NCBI GenBank assembly: GCA_949361645.1 | Contig: OX442421.1 | Coordinates: forward strand, 2,912,633 to 2,976,632 | Source: Spongilla lacustris | Taxonomy: Eukaryota > Porifera > Demospongiae > Spongillida > Spongillidae | Reading direction: 5' to 3' | Length of the DNA stretch: 64,000 nucleotides | Shown here: piece by piece, positions 57,678 through 64,000 of the stretch | Position numbering within the stretch: the first letter of the stretch is position 1 | How the letters are laid out: each line of letters starts with the position of its first letter | Notes under the pieces: model-generated | What the model was told of the DNA's origin: nothing | Seen by the model: the letters and a program-made list of their open reading frames with translations, nothing else | Database searches by the model: none | Position numbers and translations under genes: made by a program

Positions 57678-58530
57678 CAGGGTTGCCGAAAGTCAGGCCA
57701 GGGTCCGGCCTGTGACCTGAAGGTCAGGCCAGGGCTCCGGCCCGTGGCCTGAAAGGTCGACCCGAATGATACAATTATTAAATTTCATGTTAAAATTATT
57801 AAATATATATTTACAATCAATTAATTATGACGCGCGTGAGCTGGCCGTCACTAGCGGTATGAATACAGCTTCAGGTGATAGTGGTGGGACTGGTGGCTCC
57901 TCTGAGTCCTCTGTAGCAGATGTATCCCATAAGCTTGTGTCTCCTATAAACCCAGACCGCTGGGTTTATAACACTGATGAGCTTATCAGGTACCCGCAAC
58001 GACGCAAACAACCCTCCGTGGTGTGGGCACATTTCAAATTGTACAAATGTCATGAAAAGAGAGGATATGAAGGGTTTGCTGACAAAGCTTGGTGCGACCA
58101 CTGCCACAAGGCCTTTGTCAAGGAAAACTCAACTCTTCTTAGGCATCTTCAAAGACACCATAAAAATGAGCTGCATGACGGTGTAGCATATGAGGAAACA
58201 TCCATGGCTTTGGCCCACAATGAAAGCACTCTGAAATCAAAAAAAGGTCACATAGAGCAATTTTTTTCAGCCAAGTCAGTAAGATTAGTTACGTCTGGAC
58301 CGGTCTCGGCGGTCTGGTTCAACTACGCAACTTACTGATGTATGCGGCATAATCGTGTGACTGATTAATTAACAATGATTGTATATAATATAATCTTGCG
58401 ATAATATTATTCAAGTTTATTAAGATTAATAATCTAACCACATCTTTAATAAGTGGCCTTTCAGGCCGGGTTCCGGCCTGAAGGTCAGGCCAGAAGGTCC
58501 GGCCTGAAAGGTCGGCCTTCGGCAACCCTG
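57678..58530 (+). mobile_element. 853-bp hAT derivative with perfect 8-bp target duplication
   Basis: Starts CAGGGTTGCCGAAAGTCAGG and ends with the inverse CTTCGGCAACCCTG. The flanks GTGGGGGG at 57670-57677 and 58531-58538 are identical 8-mers, the hAT signature, and lie in a poly-G tract. Near both ends GGTCAGGCCAGGG/TCCGGCCTG words are repeated as subterminal motifs. It encodes only a BED-finger protein and no catalytic domain, so it is non-autonomous. Confidence 0.9.
57859..58338 (+). CDS. BED-type zinc finger protein without catalytic domain
   Basis: ATG 57859 opens a Gly/Ser-rich start (MNTASGDSGGTGGSSESSVA) and the frame stays open for 159 codons to the TGA at 58336. The BED finger spans residues about 57-105: SVVWAHFKLYKC, then WCDHCHK (CxxC), then NSTLLRHLQRHH (HxxxH). 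The next helix (TLKSKKGHIEQFFSAKS) is the start of the usual linker to a hAT catalytic core, which is missing; the last about 24 codons are read-through. In hAT transposases the BED domain binds the element ends. A stand-alone protein of this kind could compete with full-length transposase, but that is inference and it may simply be a deletion relic. Confidence 0.55.
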   Translation: MNTASGDSGGTGGSSESSVADVSHKLVSPINPDRWVYNTDELIRYPQRRKQPSVVWAHFKLYKCHEKRGYEGFADKAWCDHCHKAFVKENSTLLRHLQRHHKNELHDGVAYEETSMALAHNESTLKSKKGHIEQFFSAKSVRLVTSGPVSAVWFNYATY

Positions 58531-59315
58531 GTGGGGGGGGGGGGGGGGTATATGGGTAACCGTGAAAAAAAATAAATAAAACAAATAATAACTAATTAAT
58601 AGGAGCAACTAATTAGTCAATATGTACTATAGGATAACTGGCTGTGTCGCTTTTTGATTGAGAGGCTATCCATCTTCCTCAAACATTTCTGAACCCCGAA
58701 GGCCCGATTGAGTGTGGATGATTTTCCTGGGCACTACCACACTACGCCTCCATCACGTGATTAAGCGCGATGCGATACTAGTATTGAGAAATTATGTAGT
58801 TTTGTAGGACACCTATCCGAGAATCTGTCTTCACCTCCACATGTAGGTGAGTGTCCGTGACTCGGTGTGGACGCAGAATACGAGAACGCAGAGCTTGTAC
58901 GCGATCGGTGTTACGGGTTGATGTGTGGAGACAGTGCGACGGTTGTGCAGTGTGGAAAGCGTGGTGCTGTGTTTGGCGTGATTAACGGAGCTTGGTGTAT
59001 GTAGTGGTGGTGATGTTTGTCTGCCTGGTGGTTATTTTTAGCGATCCAGAAAAGGCGCGTGAAATAACCCTCGAACAGCGACGGGCCACTATAGTGGCCG
59101 TACGCGAGCGCTTGCGCATTGCGGAAGGCCACTTTAGTGGCCAAGCGGGATGGCATAATATAAATGCGTAGCGCGGGCGTGTGTAATCAATTGCAGCTGC
59201 GCGAAGTTTGTTTACACAACTAAAATTGAATTCTATGCATAGTGTGGCTTCTATCTTGGGTGTAAAGTAGTGGCGATCACCAGATGCAGGTTCCTTCCTC
59301 AGCCTCCTCCTATAC

Positions 59316-59633
59316 ATGGAGGACATAGATAGTGACTGTAGCGATGACGAATTTGATGGCTATGTTGATGATGAAGTCATCAAGGCGCTACCTGGAGTAA
59401 TGAATAATAGTGGTACAGCAATAGAAATGATGAATATAATAATGAATGGATGTAACATAGCTGCTGTACAGGATGTAGTAATGAAGAAGATATGGTTGTG
59501 TGTGCAATGCAAAGTGACATTGGTGTGTGCAATGGAGAAGGTGCTGGTGGTAGCATCCCTGAGTTCACTCCACACAGTGGTGTGGCACAACGGAGAAACA
59601 TGCTTGTGGCACAAGAGGGTAACATGCTTGTGA
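59316..59633 (+). pseudogene. piggyBac-like N-terminal fragment
   Basis: ATG 59316 opens MEDIDSDCSDDEFDGYVDDE, an acidic start like those of piggyBac-family transposases. After a likely frame change near 59500 another frame reads GSIPEFTPHSGVAQR, which resembles the region just before the piggyBac catalytic domain. The frame then runs into the 24-bp minisatellite, which replaces the rest of the gene. Assignment is tentative. Confidence 0.4.
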
Positions 59634-61456
59634 CATAAGGGGGTAACATGCTTGTGGCACAAGAGGGGAACATGCTTGTGATGTAAGGGGGTAACATGCT
59701 TGCGGCACAAGAGGGGAACATGCTTGTGATGTAAGGGGGTAACATGCTTGTGGCACAAGAGGGGAACATGCTTGTGATGTAAGGGGGTACCATGCTTGTG
59801 GCACAAGAGGGGAACATGCTTGTGATGTAAGGGGGTAACATGCTTGTGGCACAAGGGGGGAACATGCTTGTGATGTAAGGGGGGAACATGCTTGTGACGT
59901 AAGGGGGTAACATGCTTGTGGCACAAGAGGGGAACATGCTTGTGACGTAAGGGGGTAACATGCTTGTGGCACAAGAGGGGAACATGCTTGTGACGTAAGG
60001 GGGGAACATGCTTGTGATGTAAGGGAGGAACATGCTTGTGACGTAAGGGGGTAACATGCTTGTGGCACAAGGGGGGAACATGCTTGTGATGTAAGGGAGG
60101 AACATGCTTGTGACGTAAGGGGGTAACATGCTTGTGGCACAAGAGGGGAACATGCTTGTGATGTAAGGGGGGAACATGCTTGTGATGTAAGGGAGGAACA
60201 TGCTTGTGACGTAAGGGGGTAACATGCTTGTGGCACAAGAGGGGAACATGCTTGTGATGTAAGGGAGGAACATGCTTGTGACGTAAAGGGGTAACATGCT
60301 TGTGGCACAAGAGGGGAACATGCTTGTGATGTAAGGGAGGAACATGCTAGTGGCACAAGAGGGGAACATGCTTGTGATGTAAGGGAGGAACATGCTTGTG
60401 ACGTAAGGGGGTAACATGCTTGTGGCACAAGGGGGGAACATGCTTGTGATGTAAGGGAGGAACATGCTTGTGACGTAAGGGGGTAACATGCTTGTGGCAC
60501 AAGAGGGGAACATGCTTGTGGCACAAGAGGGGAACATGCTTGTGATGTAAGGGGGGAACATGCTTGTGATGTAAGGGGGGAACATGCTTGTGACGTAAGG
60601 GGGGAACATGCTTGTGACGTAAGGGGGTAACATGCTTGTGATGTAAGGGGGTAACATGCTTGTGACGTAAGGGGGTAACATGCTAGTGACGTAAGGGGGT
60701 AACATGCTTGTGACGTAAGGGGGTAACACGCTTGTGGCACAAGAGGGGAACATGCTTGTGATGTAAGGGAGGAACATGCTTGTGACGTAAGGGTGTTAAC
60801 ATGCTTGTGGCACAAGGGGGGAACATGCTTGTGATGTAAGGGAGGAACATGCTTGTGACGTAAGGGGTAACATGCTTGTGGCACAAGAGGGGAACATGCT
60901 TGTGATGTAAGGGGGTAACATGCTAGTGGCACAAGAGAGGAACATGCTTGTAATGTAAGGGAGGAACATGTTTGTGACATAAGAAGGGAACATGCTTGTG
61001 GCGCAAGAGGGGAACATGCTTGTGATGTAAGGGAGGAACATGCTTGTGGCACAAGGGGGTAACATGGTTGTGATGTAAGGGTGGAACATGGTTGTGATGT
61101 AAGGGTGGAACATGGTTGTGATGTAAGGGTGGAACATGGTTGTGATGTAAGGGAGGAACATGCTTGTGACACAAGGGTGGAACATGCTTGTGATGCAAGG
61201 GTGGAACATGGTTGTGATGTAAGGGACGAACATGGTTCTGGCACAAGGGGGAAAACACGCTTGTGACACAAGAGTGGAACATGGTTGTGATGCAAGGGTG
61301 GAACATGGTTGTGATGCAAGGGTGGAACATGGTTGTGATGCAAGGGTGGAACATGGTTGTGATGCAAGGGTGGAACATGGTTGTGATGCAAGGGTGGAAC
61401 ATGGTTGTGATGCAAGGGTGGAACATGGTTATGGCACAAGGGATGAACATGGTTGC
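59597..61456. repeat. 24-bp minisatellite, about 77 units
   Basis: Unit AACATGCTTGTGATGTAAGG+GGGT, alternating with AACATGCTTGTGGCACAAGA+GGGG and TGACGTAAG variants; the distal part (from about 61060) uses AACATGGTTGTGATGCAAGG+GTGG. Because 24 is a multiple of three, all minus-strand frames stay open for hundreds of codons (316, 465 and 624). These are repeat artefacts. Confidence 0.95.
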
Positions 61457-61963
61457 ACCATTATGGTATGGAATTACATACGTTACATCCCTTTCTCTTA
61501 CCTGTAATAGCGATGCATATTGAATCACCATTTCTAATTAGCAGCTGGAAGTTTGAAGAACCATCTAGCTTACCAGCTGCCTATACAATGAATGTGGTTG
61601 ATCAGCCCTAGAAAAAACTAAATGGGAATGCGTGTAAATACACACGAACGCTAGTGTGAACACTTACCGCACATAACGGAGGTATCAGGGCTCCTTCGAG
61701 AGTGAGCATCGCTTCACTATTCCAAATACGCTCACTCGAAGTTCGTCAGAGAAGCGTAAATACACGCGTAGCGTTCAAATTCCACAAATCGTTTAGAACA
61801 AACACTTCTCGACTCGTGTCGAAAAAATAAGCACCATCGGAAGCGTCGCGTTCGAGAAAGGCCCGCAAGCGTTTGTACACTCGAATTTGAACATTTCTAT
61901 TTAAAAACCCTCCGCGTAACGTCATGCGTCATGAATATTAATTTAGCGCTGGTCGAGGGTTAA

Positions 61964-62142
61964 TGATATTCATAACGTGGTTATCGGATGACTGATTTTG
62001 TGGAAGTGCTTATCTAGTTGTGAATATCATTAAAAACGTGAATAACGGTGGGGACCCTAATCTTCAGGATTGCCAATTTAAAATTTAATCTAGGCCATAA
62101 CGTATTCAATAACGTAACGTAATTTGGGCACTAATCTGTTAA
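61964..62142. repeat. distal foldback arm piece and adjoining dispersed repeat
   Basis: 61964-62074 completes the right arm. 62066-62142 is an inverted relative of 29699-29770 (on minus: TTAACAGATTAGTGCCCAAA and onward), and its outer edge supplies the stop codon of the BEN-domain frame. Confidence 0.7.
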
Positions 62143-64000
62143 GGTAGTGTGTGATCCTTTGGCTTGCGTTTGATACGTCGGCATGTCTCATCTATTGCTG
62201 TTATGCAATCTTGCCATTCTTCTGCTTCACTTTCCCCTACACTGCATGGATACATCTTAAAGGTAGCCTCCTTAACAGATTTTATCCGGATGGGGTCTAG
62301 TTTGGGTTTATCATATCTCCCACTGACATTGCTGCTCACTCGTTCATGGGTAGTAAAAACAGATCTGACCATGTTGGCACCAAAGTTTTTCCTGGAACAA
62401 CTCTTTAGCCGAACTGCTGCCAGCAAACTACTTGAATAAAGTTGAGACCCCATTGCACTTGGACATGATTCGCCTTGGCCCAAAGGATGATTAATATAAA
62501 ATGGAGGCAGTGAAGGCATTGGTGGAGGGAGTGGTGGTACATCATCGTCATCATCTAGCCACCCAATGGCATTGCTGGTTGGCAGGTGAGATGAAGCTTC
62601 ATTGGTGCTTGGCAGGAGGGATGAAACTGCATTGGTGGTTGGCAGCCATGGCAGGTGGGATGAAACTGCATTGGTGGATGACAGGTGGGATGAAGCTTCA
62701 TTGGTGGCTGCATTGGTGGTTGGCAGCCATGGCAGGTGGGATGAAACTGCATTGGTGGATGACAGGTGGGATGAAGCTTCATTGGTGGATGACAGGTGGG
62801 ATGAAAATGCATTGGTGGATGGCAGCCATGGCAGGTGGGATGAAGCTTCATTGGTGGATACATTGGTGGATGACAGGTGGGATGAAACTGCAGCATTGGT
62901 GATTGGCTGGTGGAAAGAATCGGCATTGGTGATTGGCTGGTGGAAAGACACAGCATTGGTTGTTGGCTGGTGGAGAGACACAGCATTGGTGGATGGCAAG
63001 TGGGAAGGACCAGCATTTGATGGTTGAAGTGAACGACCAGCAAGTGACAGGATACAAGGCAGCAAACTTTCCATCATCTGCTTTATAGCTTTCAGCATTT
63101 CATCATTGTCCTTGACAGCACTCACAATAGCCTCAGCATGTTCTTTACAGTAGCAGTGTTCCAATAAATTTAAGAACAAATTATAATCATACCCCTCTCA
63201 CATACACCTAGGCAACATCACACCACCCACCAACATGCATGCACCTGGTCACATCCCTACCAACTACATGTACATTACATCACAGGTACACACACATGCA
63301 TACTCCGTTTGTACATGCCCTCCTTGCACACACTACACTGCACACACGCTCACACAACTTGCACAGTCTCCTTGTACATGCACACACACTACACACCCCT
63401 TGTATACATCCACCCTGCACACTCCCTTTGTACACACCCACCATTTCTTTTCCGAGACCTGCACTGTTTTTAGGAGTCAAGTTATTTATTTATAATTACT
63501 TCTACAGGAGCATAGAAATTGTAGCAATGTGTAAATGTACCTGTGAAGTTGGTGAAATGACATGTTTAATAGCAAAGTTCCCAGGTTTCTCATTTCTTGC
63601 ATTGGTCTATGGAAAGAAAGTTACTGACCACATGTACATGTTTAGACACTGTAGTATGTGCATACCTTCTTATTTGATTTTGATTCCTGTTTTTTGTTTG
63701 CCTTTTTTCTCTTCTTATTTAGGCCTGGGTTAGATGGTGTTTCTTTTTCCTTCACAATTTCTATTCCGTCCTTCTCTGTTGCACCTCCAGTTCCTTTTCT
63801 GCTTGCACCTCCAGTTCCTTTTCTGCTTGCACCTCCAGTTCCTTTTCTGCTTGCACCTCCAGTTCCTTTTCTGCTTGCACCTCCAGTTCCTTTTCTGCTT
63901 GCACCTCCAGTTCCTTTTCTGCTTGCACCTCCAGTTCCTTTTCTGCTTGCACCTCCAGTTCCTTTACTGCTTGCACCTCCAGTTCCTTTTCTGCTTGCAC
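62139..64000 (-). CDS. BEN-domain protein, partial, at least 3 exons
   Basis: The last exon (about 63130-62139, frame open from 63179) has an N-terminal helix (VKDNDEMLKAIKQMMESLLP), a repetitive linker (SSHLSSTNAV, SSHLPWLPTTNAV and SSTNEA units), then DDDDDVPPLPPPMPSLPP. A BEN domain follows: KNFGANMVRSVFTTHERVSS, NVSGRYDKPKLDPIRIK, EEWQDCITAIDETCRRIKRK, ending at a TAA at 62139. BEN domains bind DNA or chromatin partners in the nucleus. Upstream exon 63606-63541 (TNARNEKPGNFAIKHVISPT, SQ) has a TTTCCATAG acceptor and CAG|GTACAT donor. Exon 64000-63666 ends KKQESKSNKK at AAG|GTATGC and continues a 24-bp repeat off the window. The acceptor of the last exon is uncertain (CATGCTGAG| would be in phase). 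The true start lies beyond the window. Confidence 0.6.
62575..63015. repeat. coding minisatellite in the BEN gene
   Basis: Units of 30 bp (GGTGGGATGAAACTGCATTG+GTGGATGACA) and 39-bp variants with GGCAGCCATGGCA. All are multiples of three, so length changes keep the frame. Confidence 0.9.
63235..63470. repeat. degenerate CACAC/CTTGTACA repeat in a BEN intron
   Basis: Repeated words CACACTCC, CTTTGTACAC and CTTGTACATGC over about 230 bp, located in the putative intron between the second-last and last exons. Confidence 0.6.
63780..64000 (-). repeat. 24-bp coding repeat at window edge
   Basis: Nine to ten near-identical units of TTCCTTTTCTGCTTGCACCT+CCAG. On the minus strand one frame reads KELEVQAE repeats (helical, ending at a stop near 63752); another reads GGASRKGT repeats and runs into the exon ending with the splice donor at 63666. 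I cannot tell which frame is used without transcripts. Confidence 0.85.

Larger units (their letters stand above)
59068..61959. mobile_element. piggyBac-like non-autonomous insertion
   Basis: Interrupts the right foldback arm; the uninterrupted left arm gives the empty site (GAAATAATGATATTC). Ends are CCCTCGAACAGCG and, inverted, CCCTCGACCAGCG. The flanks ATAA (59064-59067) and TTAA (61960-61963) fit a mutated TTAA piggyBac duplication; a TA duplication with ends ACCCTCGA is an alternative reading. Between the ends lie a short acidic frame and a 24-bp minisatellite; no transposase is present. Confidence 0.7.
56695..62074. mobile_element. foldback element with arms of about 560 bp, multiply invaded
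   Basis: The left arm 56695-57262 begins GGCAATCCTGAAGATTAGGG. The inverted right arm is 58602-59067 and, after a 2.9-kb insertion, 61964-62074, ending CCTAATCTTCAGGATTGCC. The two arms match closely apart from small indels, so the uninvaded structure would be a long inverted repeat with a loop of 57263-58601. The loop holds poly-C and poly-G runs and a small hAT element. I found no open frame in the arms and no clear target duplication outside them. Confidence 0.85.

Noticed and set aside
59360..61439. Very long minus-strand reading frames (316, 465 and 624 codons)
   Set aside because: They are three frames of one 24-bp tandem repeat; all frames are open because the period is a multiple of three and the unit has no minus-strand stop. 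No non-repeat domain is attached.
59064..61963. Tc1/mariner insertion with TA duplication in the foldback arm
   Set aside because: Possible, but CCC-starting ends, a TTAA right flank and a piggyBac-like acidic N-terminus favour piggyBac; kept as an alternative.
62501..63027. Plus-strand Trp/Gly-rich frames (WWMTGGMKLHW type)
   Set aside because: Antisense of the BEN gene linker repeat; the minus frame continues into a recognisable BEN domain.

Overview
This is eukaryotic, metazoan DNA dominated by transposable elements and tandem repeats. Short canonical GT-AG introns (44-65 bp where I can define them), a nuclear copy of mitochondrial nad2, Ig-like half-domain exons, and integrase, hAT, Ngaro, CACTA and piggyBac elements together suggest a sponge-like (probably demosponge) genome. 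That assignment is inference; no rRNA or other marker gene settles it.

Layout. 1-5.7 kb: AT-rich DNA with a 37-nt G run and a decayed hAT transposase. 5.7-12.4 kb: two copies of an IS630/Tc1-mariner-like transposase that have lost complementary internal modules, separated by CA-rich low-complexity DNA. 12.9-18.1 kb: host-like debris (two Ig-like half-domain exons, a mitochondrial nad2 insertion, a 138-bp hairpin MITE, an intron-bearing Ty3/gypsy-type integrase relic, a possible terminal exon, an Ig-like exon on the minus strand and four transketolase exons). 18-21.4 kb: unassigned DNA with internal duplications. 21.4-25.6 kb: a satellite of about 338 bp, about 13 copies. 25.6-33.9 kb: sparse coding-like pieces, a third Ig-like half-domain, GA-rich tracts, inverted GC-rich duplications and a 31-bp minisatellite. 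33.9-39.1 kb: pogo/Tigger relics around a truncated hAT, then a broken piggyBac-type transposase. 39.4-45.6 kb: a tyrosine-recombinase retrotransposon with the split direct repeats of Ngaro-like elements, carrying an OTU-protease relic in its middle. 46.4-54.5 kb: a hAT element split by an apparently intact, young CACTA/EnSpm transposon. 54.8-64 kb: CA-rich minisatellites, a third relic of the same hAT group, a long inverted-repeat (foldback) structure containing a small BED-finger hAT derivative and a piggyBac-like shell with a 24-bp minisatellite, and finally a BEN-domain gene running off the right edge on the minus strand.

The most notable unit is the CACTA element at 47967-52924. It has terminal inverted repeats, a 3-bp target duplication whose removal restores the hAT reading frame, two divergent multi-exon genes with start codons about 60 bp apart, and arrays of short subterminal motifs at both ends. 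One gene is a full-length Tnp2-type transposase with no visible lesion. The other is a small basic, coiled-coil protein that I do not recognise; a role as the element's DNA-binding partner is only a hypothesis. Most other coding remnants are pseudogenes. Plausibly functional genes are limited to the two CACTA genes, the BEN-domain gene and perhaps the small BED-finger reading frame.
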